From Dietzia alimentaria 72 (GTDB taxonomy: Bacteria > Actinomycetota > Actinomycetes > Mycobacteriales > Mycobacteriaceae), in NCBI RefSeq assembly GCF_000226215.1, contig NZ_AGFF01000025.1:62374-126373 (forward strand): 64,000 bases of DNA, given 5' to 3'. The notes beneath the pieces were generated by a model. That model was given only the letters and a program-made list of their open reading frames with translations. It searched no databases and was not told where the DNA came from. This document shows positions 1 through 8,755 of the stretch, piece after piece. The translations under genes were made by a program, and so were the position numbers. Positions within the stretch are counted from its first letter, which is position 1. The number at the start of each line of letters is the position of its first letter.

Positions 1-657
1 CTGCGTGAGTTCACTGATGTGCCACGGGGCGTCCGGGCTGGTGCCGCGGGCCAGGACGAACTCCCGCGCCAGCGCGACGAGCCGGTCCGCGGCCTCGGCC
101 AGCGACACCACATCCGCGTACCCCGGGCCGACCCGCAGTTGCGCGGTCCCGGCATCCAGCGCCGCCAGACCGAGGTCGCAGGTCCGGTCGATAAGGTCGC
201 CGCGGCCGTCGTCCAGCACGAACAGAAAGCGGCCCGGTAATCCGGCGAGCGCAGGGTCGGCCAGCAGCCCGGCATCGAGCTGCTCGGTCAGGGCACGTAG
301 ATCTGCGCGGCCACCGGTCAGTCCTGTGAGCGGAGAGACCAACACGTTGCGCACGAGCTCGTGTCCGGGGGCCGGGAGCAGCCCGGTTGCCTCGATCGCC
401 GCCACCACCTCATCCGGCAGCTGTCCGTCCGGGCGGGTGGGAAGTCCCCGCACCTGCAGGTTCGCGCGGGTGGTCACGTGCACGTCGTCGTCGCCGTATT
501 CGGCGGCGACCCCGTGCAGTGCAGCCAGCGACGCCGGTGACACGCGACCACCGGGGACGCGCAGGCGGACCAGGGCGCCGTCGGCGGCGGGCCATGGGCG
601 CAGTACTCCGGGGCACAGGTCGCCGCGTGTGCGGCGGATCGGGTCGGGGGAGCTCAC
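1..657 (-). CDS. cobG: Precorrin-3B synthase CobG, 3' part outside the window
   Basis: Reading the minus strand from a GTG at 657 gives 219 open codons that run off the window edge. The protein opens with an arginine-rich stretch and then D-L-C-P-G-V-L-R-P-W, followed by a small-domain motif ending R-V-P-G-G. This is the N-terminal ferredoxin-like half-domain of the nitrite/sulfite reductase family in its CobG form. Family knowledge: CobG is the O2-dependent [4Fe-4S]/sirohaem monooxygenase that makes precorrin-3B in aerobic cobalamin synthesis. The C-terminal cluster-binding cysteines would lie outside the window. The gene is divergent from cobN, which supports the assignment. The start is uncertain because the frame stays open upstream without a good ribosome site. 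Confidence 0.8.
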   Translation of the reverse strand, partial: MSSPDPIRRTRGDLCPGVLRPWPAADGALVRLRVPGGRVSPASLAALHGVAAEYGDDDVHVTTRANLQVRGLPTRPDGQLPDEVVAAIEATGLLPAPGHELVRNVLVSPLTGLTGGRADLRALTEQLDAGLLADPALAGLPGRFLFVLDDGRGDLIDRTCDLGLAALDAGTAQLRVGPGYADVVSLAEAADRLVALAREFVLARGTSPDAPWHISELTQ

Positions 658-717
658 GTCGGCAAGTGTGGCACCCGGGGCGACGGCCCGGTTGTCGGAG
701 GTGACGGATAGAGTCGC

Positions 718-880
718 CGATGCCGTGGTGTTCGGGAAGCCGGAGGAAAAGCCGGCGCGGCCCTCGCCACTGTAGTCGCGGAGTCGCGCACCCTCGTCTG
801 CCCGGAAACGGGCGGAGACCACTGGGCCTCACGGCCCGGGAAGGTCGGTTGCGCGGCGTTGATGCGGAAGCCAGGAGACC
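718..880 (+). ncRNA. Cobalamin (B12) riboswitch upstream of cobN
   Basis: The leader carries the conserved cobalamin aptamer blocks in order. These are GGGAAGCCGG-AGGAAAAGCCGG near 734-755, the core GCGGCCCTCGCCACTGTA near 756-773, ACCACTGGG and CCGGGAAGGT near 818-845, and the B12 box GGAAGCCAGGAGACC at 866-880. The box ends 30 nt before the Shine-Dalgarno site of cobN, so the expression platform must act within that short stretch, most likely at translation initiation. Family knowledge: adenosylcobalamin binding lowers expression of the downstream gene. Repression of cobN by B12 is inferred. Confidence 0.9.
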
Positions 881-919
881 GGCCACGGCGACATGTTCCA
901 CGAGGGTTTGGAGAAGAAC

Positions 920-3900
920 ATGCGCCACGATCGGCGTTCGGTGTCCCCTGATGACGCCTCAGTATCACCCGCACCACGCATCGCACTGCTGTCCACGTCC
1001 GACACGGACCTGCTGTCCGCGCGGGAGTCCGGGGCGGAGTTCACGCTCGGCAACCCGTCCCGCATCGACGTCGAGTTGGAGCTTCCGGACCTGCTCGCGG
1101 GGGCCGACCTCGTGGTGATCCGGATCCTCGGCTCCAGGCGCTCCTGGGATCACGGGTTCGAGGCGGTGTTGGGCGCGGGCGTGCCCGTCGTCGTCCTGGG
1201 CGGCGAGCAGGCCCCCGACGCCGACCTCATGGAGGTCTCCACCGTCCCCATCGGCACCGCCGCTGAGGCGCACCGCTACCTCGCCGAGGGCGGACCCGCC
1301 AACCTCGCGCAGCTCCATGCCTTCCTGTCCGACACCGTGCTGCTCACCGGCACGGGCTTCGAGCCGCCGGTGGCCGTGCCCGTGTGGGGTCTGCCCGAGC
1401 GGCCGGAGGCTCTCGTAGGGGACCTGCCCCGCGTCGGCGTGCTCTACTACCGCGCCCACGAGGTCAGCGGCAACGCCGGGTTCGCGCACTCCCTGGCGGA
1501 CGCGATCGACGCCACCGGCGAGGCGATAGGCGTGCCGGTGTTCGCCGGATCGCTGCGCTCCGCGCCGGACGAGTTGTTCGAGGCGTTCGGCAGCCTGGAT
1601 GCGCTGGTCGTCACGGTCCTCGCGGCCGGTGGCACCACCCCGGGCGCTGCGGGCGCCGGCGGGAACGACGAGACCTGGGACATCGAGCGCATCGCCGCGC
1701 TGGACATCCCCGTGCTGCAGGGACTGTGCCTGACCTGGAGCCGGGACGACTGGGAAGCCTCCGACGACGGCGTCAACCCGCTGGACTCGGCCAACCAGAT
1801 CGCGATCCCCGAGTTCGACGGCCGGATCATCACCGCCCCGTTCTCGTTCAAGGAGATCGACGCCGACGGACTGCCCCGCTACGTGGCCGACCCCGAGCGG
1901 TGCGCGCGCGTCGCCGGCATCGCGGTCGCCCACGCCCGGCTGCGGCACGTCCCCGCAGCCGAGCGGCGAGTCGCGTTGGTCCTGTCGGCCTATCCCACCA
2001 AGCATTCCCGCATCGGCAACGCCGTCGGCCTGGACACACCGGTCTCGACCATCCGCCTGCTGCGCCGCATGCGCGAGGACGGCTACGACCTCGGCCCGGA
2101 TGACGGGCCCATCGCCAGGTTCCTCGACCAGGCCACGTACGCCGACGACACGGCCGCCGGCGACGCCCTGATCCATGCGCTCATCGCCGCGGGCGGTCAG
2201 GACGAGGAGTGGCTCACCACGGCCCAGCTCACCGACAGCCATGTCCGGATCAGCACACCGGACTACCTGCGCTGGACCGGGGACCTGCCCGGGACGCTGC
2301 GCGATGAGATGGTGCAGGCGTGGGGCGAGGCGCCGGGCGAGCTGTTCGTCAACGACGCCGGCGAGATCGTGCTCGCGACGCTGCAGGCCGGCAATGTGGT
2401 CCTGCTGATCCAGCCGCCCCGCGGGTTCGGCGAGAATCCGGTGGCGATCTACCACGACCCCGAGCTTGCGCCGTCGCACCATTATTTGGCCGCCTACCGG
2501 TGGCTGCGCCACGGCTTCGGCGCGCATGCGCTGGTCCACCTGGGCAAACACGGCTCGCTGGAGTGGCTCCCGGGCAAGAACGCGGCCCTGTCGGCGGACT
2601 GCGCGACCGACGCCGCGATCGCCGACATGCCCCTGATCTACCCGTTCCTCGTCAACGATCCGGGCGAGGGGGCGCAGGCCAAGCGCCGCGCGCACGCGAC
2701 GATCGTCGACCACCTGGTGCCGCCCATGGCCCGCGCGGAGTCCTACGGCGACATCGCGCGGCTCGAGCAGCTCCTGGACGAGTACGGCAACATCGCCGCG
2801 ATGGACCCGGGCAAGCTCGGCGCCATCCGCGACCAGATCTGGACTCTCATGCAGTCCGCGCACATGCACGAGGACCTGGGGATGGAGCAACAACCGGGCG
2901 ACGAGGAGTTTGACGACTTCATCCTTCACGTCGACGGCTGGCTGTGTGAGATCAAGGACGTGCAGATCCGCGACGGACTGCACATCATGGGTCAGGCACC
3001 TGACGGTATGGCGCGCATCAACCTGGTGCTGGCGATCCTGCGGGCCTCGCAGGTGTGGGGCGGGGAGTCCGCCGCGGTGCCGGGCCTGCGTCGCGCGCTC
3101 GGGTTGGCCGAGGGCGCCCCGACCGAGGAAGTCGACCGCGTTGAAGCGCTAGCCCGGGCGCTCGTGGTGGCGATGGACGAGCGCGACTGGGACGTGGCCG
3201 CCGTGCCCGAGGTCCTCGCCGCAGTCGGAGGATCGGACCACGACCACGACCACGACCACGACTATGACGACGACGAGGTCGCCAGCGTCCTGGAGTTCGC
3301 GGCTCGCGAGGTCGTGCCGCGCCTGGCCGCCACCGCCGGCGAGATGGACGCGGTTCTGCACGCCCTCGACGGGGGATTCATCCCGGCCGGGCCGTCGGGC
3401 TCGCCGCTCCGCGGGCTGGTGAACGTGCTACCCACGGGACGGAACTTCTACACGGTGGACCCGCGTGCCATCCCGTCGCGGCTGGCGTGGGAGACAGGCC
3501 AGCTCATGGCCGACTCCCTGCTGGAGCGGCACGTCGAGGAGACCGGTGGATACCCGGCCTCGGTGGGTCTGTCGATCTGGGGCACCTCCGCCATGCGTAC
3601 CTCCGGAGACGACATCGCCGAGGTGCTGGCCCTGCTCGGCGTGCGGCCACAGTGGGACGAGGCGTCGCGACGGGTCAACGGCCTCGAGGTGATCCCGGCG
3701 GAGGAACTGGGGCGCCCGCGCATCGACGTGACGGTCCGCATCTCGGGATTCTTCCGGGATGCGTTCCCGCACGTCATCGCGATGATCGACGACGCCGTGC
3801 AGCTGGTCGCCGGGCTGGACGAGTCCGACGAGCTCAACTTTGTGGCCGCGCACGCCCGCGCCGACCTGGCCGAGCACACCGACCAGCGGCGGGCCACCAC

Positions 3901-4627
3901 ACGGATCTTCGGTTCCGCGCCCGGCTCGTACGGTGCGGGCCTGCTGCAGACCATCGAGGCCGGAAACTGGCGGGACGACCGTGACCTGGCGGAGGTCTAC
4001 ACCCGGTGGGGCGGCTACGCCTACGGCCGCGATCTCGACGGCGTGCCGGCCGCTGAGGACATGCGCACCAACTACCGGCGCATCGCCGTGGCGGCGAAAA
4101 ATATCGACACCCGCGAGCACGACATCGCCGATTCGGACGACTACTTCCAGTACCACGGCGGCATGATCGCCACCGTGCGTGCGCTCACCGGGTCCGAGCC
4201 CAAGGCGTACGTCGGGGACTCCACCACGCCTGATGCGATACGCACCCGCACCCTGGCCGAGGAGACGATTCGCGTGTTCCGTGCCCGGGTGGTCAATCCG
4301 CGGTGGATCGCGGCCATGCAGCGGCACGGCTACAAGGGAGCCTTTGAGCTGGCCGCGACCGTGGACTACCTGTTCGGGTTCGACGCCACCGCCGGCGTGG
4401 TCCACGACTGGATGTACGACACCCTGAGCCGCGAATACGTGCTGGATGAGACCAACCAGGAGTTCCTGCGCCGCTCAAACCCGTGGGCGCTGCGCGGGAT
4501 CATCGAACGCCTCACCGAGGCTGCCGACCGTGGCCTGTGGGCCGAGCCCGGCGCCGACCTGATGGACCAGATGCGCCAGGTCTACCTGGATGTAGAGGGC
4601 GATCTCGAGGACGCCCACGGTGAGTGA
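920..4627 (+). CDS. cobN: Cobaltochelatase large subunit CobN
   Basis: The product is about 1,235 residues, normal for CobN and for the magnesium-chelatase H-subunit family. It inserts Co2+ into hydrogenobyrinic acid a,c-diamide, with ATP hydrolysis by partner subunits not seen here. The diagnostic core H-L-G-K-H-G-S-L-E-W-L-P-G-K-N starts at His540. It is followed by the conserved P-F-L-V-N-D-P-G-E-G and a long C-terminal half. ATG at 920 is preferred because GGAGAAG lies 6 nt upstream; ATG at 893 is in frame but has no such site and sits directly behind the B12 box. Residues 773-786 form an unusual Asp/His tract (four DH repeats, then DYDDDE). The end overlaps cobF by 8 nt. Confidence 0.96.
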   Translation: MRHDRRSVSPDDASVSPAPRIALLSTSDTDLLSARESGAEFTLGNPSRIDVELELPDLLAGADLVVIRILGSRRSWDHGFEAVLGAGVPVVVLGGEQAPDADLMEVSTVPIGTAAEAHRYLAEGGPANLAQLHAFLSDTVLLTGTGFEPPVAVPVWGLPERPEALVGDLPRVGVLYYRAHEVSGNAGFAHSLADAIDATGEAIGVPVFAGSLRSAPDELFEAFGSLDALVVTVLAAGGTTPGAAGAGGNDETWDIERIAALDIPVLQGLCLTWSRDDWEASDDGVNPLDSANQIAIPEFDGRIITAPFSFKEIDADGLPRYVADPERCARVAGIAVAHARLRHVPAAERRVALVLSAYPTKHSRIGNAVGLDTPVSTIRLLRRMREDGYDLGPDDGPIARFLDQATYADDTAAGDALIHALIAAGGQDEEWLTTAQLTDSHVRISTPDYLRWTGDLPGTLRDEMVQAWGEAPGELFVNDAGEIVLATLQAGNVVLLIQPPRGFGENPVAIYHDPELAPSHHYLAAYRWLRHGFGAHALVHLGKHGSLEWLPGKNAALSADCATDAAIADMPLIYPFLVNDPGEGAQAKRRAHATIVDHLVPPMARAESYGDIARLEQLLDEYGNIAAMDPGKLGAIRDQIWTLMQSAHMHEDLGMEQQPGDEEFDDFILHVDGWLCEIKDVQIRDGLHIMGQAPDGMARINLVLAILRASQVWGGESAAVPGLRRALGLAEGAPTEEVDRVEALARALVVAMDERDWDVAAVPEVLAAVGGSDHDHDHDHDYDDDEVASVLEFAAREVVPRLAATAGEMDAVLHALDGGFIPAGPSGSPLRGLVNVLPTGRNFYTVDPRAIPSRLAWETGQLMADSLLERHVEETGGYPASVGLSIWGTSAMRTSGDDIAEVLALLGVRPQWDEASRRVNGLEVIPAEELGRPRIDVTVRISGFFRDAFPHVIAMIDDAVQLVAGLDESDELNFVAAHARADLAEHTDQRRATTRIFGSAPGSYGAGLLQTIEAGNWRDDRDLAEVYTRWGGYAYGRDLDGVPAAEDMRTNYRRIAVAAKNIDTREHDIADSDDYFQYHGGMIATVRALTGSEPKAYVGDSTTPDAIRTRTLAEETIRVFRARVVNPRWIAAMQRHGYKGAFELAATVDYLFGFDATAGVVHDWMYDTLSREYVLDETNQEFLRRSNPWALRGIIERLTEAADRGLWAEPGADLMDQMRQVYLDVEGDLEDAHGE

Positions 4628-5393
4628 CCGACGCCGGGTGAGCGTGGTGGGGATCGGCTCCGGCGGACTCGACCAGGTCACCGTCGAGGTGGTGCGCACA
4701 CTCCAGGCCGCCGACTACGCGATAGCCGCGCGTAAGCGGCCGGGCGATCCACTGTTCACCCGGCGCATCGAGCTCCTCGGACGGCACGCGCCCGGGCTCG
4801 AGCTGGTGGGGGTGGCCGATCCGGAGAGGGACCGCTCGTCGTCGTCGACCTCCACCCACAGCGGCTACCGCGGCGTGGTCCGGGACTGGCACGAGGCCCG
4901 GGCACTGGCCTGGGAGCAGGTCCTGGCCGAGCGGCCCGGGGATGTGACGATCCCGGTGTGGGGCGATCCCGCGTTCTACGACTCCACCCTGCGAATACTG
5001 GACCGGATAGTCGAGCGCGGGCACCTGGATCTTGACGTGCAGGTGCTGCCAGGCATCTCGGCGCTGCAGGTCCTGGCCGCGCGGCACGGCCTCGTCCTGC
5101 ACGAGATCGGCGGGACGATCACCATCACCACCGGCCGGCGACTGCGCGAGGTGGTGGCCGCCGGCGCGGACAACGTGGTGGTGATGCTCAACTCCGACCT
5201 TTCGCTCGACGGGCTGGACGACTGGCACATCTGGTGGGGCGCCAACCTCGGCGACACGGGTGAGTCGCTCGTTGCGGGTCGCGTGGGCGACGTCCTGGCA
5301 GACCTGCTCGAGGAACGCTCGCGCCTGCGCGCCGAGCACGGCTGGGTGATGGACGTGTACCTGCTGCGCCGTGGGACAGAGATTAACGCGTAA
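4620..5393 (+). CDS. cobF: Precorrin-6A synthase (deacetylating) CobF
   Basis: This 257-residue protein is an SAM-dependent tetrapyrrole methylase. The N-terminal V-S-V-V-G-I-G-S-G-G loop and the later V-W-G-D-P-A-F-Y-D-S and V-L-P-G-I-S-A-L-Q motifs are those of CobF. CobF methylates C-1 of precorrin-5 with loss of acetate, giving precorrin-6A in the aerobic B12 pathway. Start GTG at 4620 overlaps the cobN stop, so the two are translationally coupled and share the B12-riboswitch transcript. The C-terminal W-V-M-D-V-Y-L-L-R also matches the family. Length is typical. Confidence 0.93.
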   Translation: MSDRRRVSVVGIGSGGLDQVTVEVVRTLQAADYAIAARKRPGDPLFTRRIELLGRHAPGLELVGVADPERDRSSSSTSTHSGYRGVVRDWHEARALAWEQVLAERPGDVTIPVWGDPAFYDSTLRILDRIVERGHLDLDVQVLPGISALQVLAARHGLVLHEIGGTITITTGRRLREVVAAGADNVVVMLNSDLSLDGLDDWHIWWGANLGDTGESLVAGRVGDVLADLLEERSRLRAEHGWVMDVYLLRRGTEINA

Positions 5394-5398
5394 TGAGG

Positions 5399-5416
5399 GC
5401 GGGGAGTTATCCCCGC
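5399..5416. terminator. Short hairpin between convergent cobF and cobC
   Basis: GCGGGGA, a GTTA loop, then TCCCCGC form a perfect 7-bp stem in the 13-bp gap between the convergent genes. The loop contains the cobC stop codon. There is no U-tract, so termination is inferred from position and symmetry. Confidence 0.5.
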
Positions 5417-6483
5417 GGAGGGGCGCTCTCCCCCGGCAGCGCCTCCCGCCACGCGGTGACCAGTTCCTGCACCGCGGCCGGGCCCCGGACTGCCAGCCGG
5501 ACGTGCCGCGGGTCGAGCCCGGGGAAGGTGTCGCAGCGCCGGACCGCGACCCCGCGCGCCGCAAGTCGCCCGCGAAACTCCGTCGGATCCTGACCGCTCG
5601 GCGTCCTGACCAGCATGAAGGGAGCTGCTGGCGGGACGGCTATCTCGATCCCGGCTGCGGTGAGTAGCCCACACATCGCCTCGCGGTCGGCGGCGATCTG
5701 TCGCCGGATCCGGTCGAGGTGGTCCGTCGCCTCGGCCGAGCAGCAGGCCGCGATCGCCTCCAGCTGCAGGGTGCCCAGCGGCCAGTGGACCCTGTGCGCG
5801 GCGAGGTCGGCGAGCACGTCCGGGTCGCCCACCGCGTACCCCGCGCGCAGACCGGCCAGCGCCCACGTCTTGGTGACCGAGCGCAGCACCACGAGTCCGG
5901 GGAGGTCCGACCCGGCGAGGGTGGAGCCGGCCTCGTCGTGCACCACGTCGCCGAACGCTTCGTCCACCACGGTGACGCGCCCGGGCCTGCACAGCGCCGC
6001 GAGAGTCCGGCGTGGGTGGAGGACCGACGTCGGGTTGGTGGGATTACCGACGACGACGAGATCGGCCGCGTCCGGGACGAGGTCCGGGTCGACGGTGTAC
6101 GGAGCCGGCAGAAGCACGCGGGTCACCGGCACTCCCGCCCGTCTCAGCTCTACTTCGGGTTCGGTGAACGACGGGTGCACCACCGCGGCGTGCATCCCGC
6201 GGCGTGCGGCGTGGTCGGCGAGGAGATGGAACCCCTCCGCGGACCCGGCGAGCGGCAGGACGGTGGCGGGATCCACGCCGTGCCGGTCGGCCGCAGACTG
6301 CCTGGCCCGCGCTTCATCGGCAGCGGTGGGGTAGGCGGCGAGGTCGTCGACGCGCCGACGCAGGCGGTCCGCCAACCATTCGGGCGGGCGATCGCCGTGG
6401 ACATTCACCGCGAAGTCGAGCTCCCCGGGCCCGACCTGGGTGTCACCGTGGAGACGCAGCCTGTCGAGGTCGTCATCTACCAC
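5407..6483 (-). CDS. cobC: CobC-like PLP-dependent aminotransferase (threonine-phosphate decarboxylase type)
   Basis: This 358-residue fold-type-I PLP enzyme has the pattern of actinobacterial CobC, the Rv2231c type. An early D-F-A-V-N-V-H-G and A-A-Y-P-T are followed by V-V-V-G-N-P-T-N-P-T, V-V-D-E-A-F and the Schiff-base loop S-V-T-K-T-W-A-L-A-G-L-R-A-G-Y with Lys205. The family includes L-threonine-O-3-phosphate decarboxylase, which supplies the aminopropanol linker of the nucleotide loop, and histidinol-phosphate aminotransferase. The B12 context favours the former. The GTG start overlaps the 3' end of cbiB by 11 nt, so the pair is an operon. Confidence 0.85.
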   Translation of the reverse strand: MVDDDLDRLRLHGDTQVGPGELDFAVNVHGDRPPEWLADRLRRRVDDLAAYPTAADEARARQSAADRHGVDPATVLPLAGSAEGFHLLADHAARRGMHAAVVHPSFTEPEVELRRAGVPVTRVLLPAPYTVDPDLVPDAADLVVVGNPTNPTSVLHPRRTLAALCRPGRVTVVDEAFGDVVHDEAGSTLAGSDLPGLVVLRSVTKTWALAGLRAGYAVGDPDVLADLAAHRVHWPLGTLQLEAIAACCSAEATDHLDRIRRQIAADREAMCGLLTAAGIEIAVPPAAPFMLVRTPSGQDPTEFRGRLAARGVAVRRCDTFPGLDPRHVRLAVRGPAAVQELVTAWREALPGESAPPRG

Positions 6484-7507
6484 GGTGCGCAGTCCTTCGG
6501 TGTGCGGTCAGCAGTCCGAAGATCATCAGGCCGGCGGTGGCCAGCTGGACGCGGTCGTGAAGGCGGACGGCCCGGCCGATATCGGAGGCTTGGACCGGCC
6601 TGCCGTCTCCGAGGACCGCGCGGTCCTGCACGCCGTAGGGGTACGGGGTCGGGCCGCCGAGTCGGACGCCCAGAGCACCGGCACATACCGCTTCCACCAC
6701 ACCGGCATTCGGGCTCGGATGTGCGGGGGAATCCCTCCGCCATGCCCGCAGCGCCCCGGTGGGGCTTCCGCCGACAGTTCCCGCGGCCGCGACCCCGACG
6801 AGCCCGGCGAGGCGGGCGGGCAGGAAACCCAGGACGTCGTCGAGTCTGGCGGAGGCGGTGCCGAAGTGCTGGTATCGGGGTGAGCGATGGCCGACCATCG
6901 CGTCCAGAGTGTTGGCGGCCCGGTGCGCCGCGGCGCCGGCCGGGCCCGCGACGGCTGCCCAGAAGAGCGTGGCCACGGCGGCGTCGGAAGTGTTCTCGGC
7001 GACTGACTCCACCACGGCGCGGGCGAGGCCGTCCGGGTCGAGGGCATCCGGATCGCGCCCGCAGAGCCACGGAAGCAGCGCGCGCGATCCATCATGGTCG
7101 CCGGCCCGCAGCAACTCGTCCTGCCGGCGTGCGACGGTCAGTAGGGAGGTCCCGCCCAGGCAGGACCACACGACGGCGGCGTTCCACAACACGGACCGCA
7201 CTGCGCTGTCGCTGCGTGAGAGAAGTCGGCTCCCGCCGAAGGTCGCCGCGGTGGTCCCGCCGACGAGTAGCCCGGTGAACGCCAGGCCCGCAGCCCGCTG
7301 CCGGGCCGCGGACTGGCGTGGGTCCAGCAGAAAATTCTCCATCGCGAGCGCGACTCGTCCGAATCCCGCGACGGGGTGCAGGCGCTGCGGATCTCCCACG
7401 AGCCGGTCCAGCAGGACCGCCAGGCCGAGACCCAGGGCCCGGGTCAGCGGGGTGGTTCCGTCAGGGTGTGCCAGGGATTCGATGGGGCGCAGCCCGGGAG
7501 CGTGCAT
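6473..7507 (-). CDS. cbiB: Adenosylcobinamide-phosphate synthase CbiB/CobD
   Basis: This 344-residue polytopic membrane protein matches CbiB (also called CobD). Landmarks are L-L-D-R-L-V-G-D-P-Q-R-L-H-P-V near the N-terminus, V-V-E-S-V-A-E-N-T-S-D-A with R-A-A-N-T-L-D-A-M-V-G in the middle, and A-G-V-V-E-A with L-G-V-R-L-G-G near the C-terminus. It joins the aminopropanol arm to adenosylcobyric acid at the inner membrane. It lies directly upstream of cobC, which supplies the aminopropanol precursor. The ATG start at 7507 follows a modest AAGGG site. Confidence 0.93.
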   Translation of the reverse strand: MHAPGLRPIESLAHPDGTTPLTRALGLGLAVLLDRLVGDPQRLHPVAGFGRVALAMENFLLDPRQSAARQRAAGLAFTGLLVGGTTAATFGGSRLLSRSDSAVRSVLWNAAVVWSCLGGTSLLTVARRQDELLRAGDHDGSRALLPWLCGRDPDALDPDGLARAVVESVAENTSDAAVATLFWAAVAGPAGAAAHRAANTLDAMVGHRSPRYQHFGTASARLDDVLGFLPARLAGLVGVAAAGTVGGSPTGALRAWRRDSPAHPSPNAGVVEAVCAGALGVRLGGPTPYPYGVQDRAVLGDGRPVQASDIGRAVRLHDRVQLATAGLMIFGLLTAHRRTAHRGR

Positions 7508-7658
7508 TGTGAGGCCCTTGAAGTCGCGGGCCCGGCAGCGCAGGAGCCCGATCGTGACCCGGCGGTGGTTTCCGCTAGGGCCAGCCGGTGTCCGGGTTCG
7601 GGGTGGTCCGGTATTCGCGCGACCTGTTGGTCCTGCTGGCCGGGAGAACGTAACACGA

Positions 7659-7691
7659 CCGGACGCGGGCCCACTTTCGGCCCGCGTCCGG
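7659..7691. terminator. Strong GC hairpin downstream of the HdeD-like gene
   Basis: A perfect 13-bp inverted repeat (CCGGACGCGGGCC, 7-nt loop, GGCCCGCGTCCGG) lies 15 nt past the stop of the HdeD-like gene and before cbiB on the same strand. Without a clear U-tract it is a GC-type actinobacterial terminator by inference. It would separate the two transcripts. Confidence 0.7.
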
Positions 7692-7705
7692 CGAGAGACC
7701 GAGGA

Positions 7706-8260
7706 TCAGGCCTTGACCGAGAAGCCGCGCACCACGTTGAGCACGCCCAGCACGAGGAGGGAGATTCCGAGGAGCCACCAGAGGAAGCCCGCGCCCCACA
7801 CCGGGGTGCTCAGCAGCGCGAAGCCGGCGAGCACCGAGACGATCGCGAAGAGAATCGTGATCGCTTTGTTGCCCGGCGCGTTCAGCGTGAACAGCGCGGT
7901 AAAGCCCTCGACGATCCACATCACGCCGATCATGATCGTCACGAACAGGCCGAGGAAAAGAGCGGACTCCTGGAGCGACGCGAACGCATAGGCTCCGGCG
8001 ACGATGAACAGCAGGCCCAGCAGGACGTGCCCCACCCGGCTACCCGTGCCCTGGGTCGTGGAGACGATGCCGACGGCGGCGTAGACGATGCCGGCGAGGA
8101 TCGCGTAGACGGCCAGAACCGCGGTGATCGCGACAGCGGTCTTGACGGGCCAGACCAGAACGGCGATACCGAATGCGATGGCGATCACGCCACCGACCAA
8201 GAGTGCGATACGCAGGGCTTTGGCGACAGGGGCGACGGGGTTGATGGTGGGTGCGGTCAT
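7706..8260 (-). CDS. HdeD-like (DUF308) membrane protein
   Basis: This 184-residue protein has six predicted hydrophobic segments in three internally similar hairpins, the layout of the DUF308/HdeD family. Typical phrases are I-A-F-G-I-A-V-L-V-W-P, L-L-G-L-L-F-I-V-A-G and a C-terminal L-L-G-I-S-L-L-V-L-G-V-L-N-V. Family members are linked to acid or envelope stress, but a biochemical role is not established. No clear Shine-Dalgarno sequence precedes the ATG, so a leaderless transcript is possible. Two inverted repeats sit upstream (8301-8326 and 8339-8382). Confidence 0.8.
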   Translation of the reverse strand: MTAPTINPVAPVAKALRIALLVGGVIAIAFGIAVLVWPVKTAVAITAVLAVYAILAGIVYAAVGIVSTTQGTGSRVGHVLLGLLFIVAGAYAFASLQESALFLGLFVTIMIGVMWIVEGFTALFTLNAPGNKAITILFAIVSVLAGFALLSTPVWGAGFLWWLLGISLLVLGVLNVVRGFSVKA

Positions 8261-8300
8261 GAATGGAGGCCGATCTACGCGGGGACACGAGAGCGGACGC

Positions 8301-8326
8301 GCTCGATAGGAATTAACTTATCGAGC
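8301..8326. promoter_or_regulatory. Inverted repeat upstream of the HdeD-like gene
   Basis: GCTCGATA, a 10-bp AT-rich spacer (GGAATTAACT) and TATCGAGC form a perfect 8-bp dyad 41-66 bp upstream of the HdeD-like start. The local AT-rich patch and the position suggest an operator at a promoter. The cognate regulator is unknown. Confidence 0.45.
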
Positions 8327-8338
8327 AACTTCGTTGGG

Positions 8339-8382
8339 TGCCGACGGTCCACCGCAACGGGCTGAAACTACCCCCGTCGGCA
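8339..8382. repeat. Inverted repeat with long spacer
   Basis: TGCCGACGG and CCGTCGGCA form perfect 9-bp arms around a 26-nt spacer. It lies between the HdeD promoter and the end of the 58-residue gene, so it could end that transcript. It resembles other long-spacer dyads in this window. Confidence 0.4.
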
Positions 8383-8433
8383 TCCGCTCCCGCGCCTGCT
8401 CCCGAGCCCGCGTGCGGGCCTACCGGGGCCCGG

Positions 8434-8610
8434 TCAGGCGGCCTGAGCGAAGCTGTGCAGCTCGGCTCGGGCCGCGGAGTGGCCCGGTTCGTTCATGCAG
8501 AGGGTGCGTGCACGATCCGAGACCGCGCCCCCGTGACGGAGTGCACTGGCGGTGTCGAGGGCGAACCACAGCTGAGTGAGGAATCGGGTGAGCGGACGGA
8601 ACGGGGCCAT
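8434..8610 (-). CDS. Small protein of 58 residues, function unknown
   Basis: Translation from ATG 8610 gives M-A-P-F-R-P-L-T-R-F-L-T-Q-L-W-F-A-L-D-T and continues to a C-terminal H-S-F-A-Q-A-A. The start is well supported: GGGAGGT lies 7 nt upstream. An upstream in-frame extension to 8808 would cross the TetR operators and the tetR start, so it is rejected. The N-terminal part could be one amphipathic helix; no transmembrane segment or family motif was recognised. It is divergent from the tetR gene and shares its control region, so the TetR protein probably controls it. Confidence 0.55.
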   Translation of the reverse strand: MAPFRPLTRFLTQLWFALDTASALRHGGAVSDRARTLCMNEPGHSAARAELHSFAQAA

Positions 8611-8693
8611 GGCTGGACCTCCCTTGAGGGTATGAGTGAACCGAGCCGTGTGAACTGGGCAGTTCGATGGTCCCGGTGATTGTCGAGCGCAGG

Positions 8694-8743
8694 TATACAG
8701 ACCTGTAAAGCTCGGTTTCAGATTAGGTATACAGGGCTGTAAA
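8694..8743. promoter_or_regulatory. Twin TetR-type operators
   Basis: Two nearly identical boxes occur: AGGTATACAG-AC-CTGTAAAG at 8691-8709 and AGGTATACAG-GG-CTGTAAAG at 8725-8743. Each contains a perfect TACAG-N2-CTGTA palindrome (8696-8707 and 8730-8741), with centres 34 bp apart. The second ends 12 bp before the tetR start. This is a strong candidate for autoregulation and control of the divergent small gene. Confidence 0.75.
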
Positions 8744-8755
8744 GTCAAGGGCCAT

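Noticed and set aside
5-775. 256-codon plus-strand open frame at the window start
   Set aside because: Opposite cobG and continuing into the B12 riboswitch; Ser/Arg/Pro-rich without motifs.
965-2983. 672-codon open frame on the minus strand
   Set aside because: It lies opposite cobN; its product is low-complexity Gly/Arg/Val/Asp-rich sequence without motifs. High-GC third positions keep the opposite frame open.
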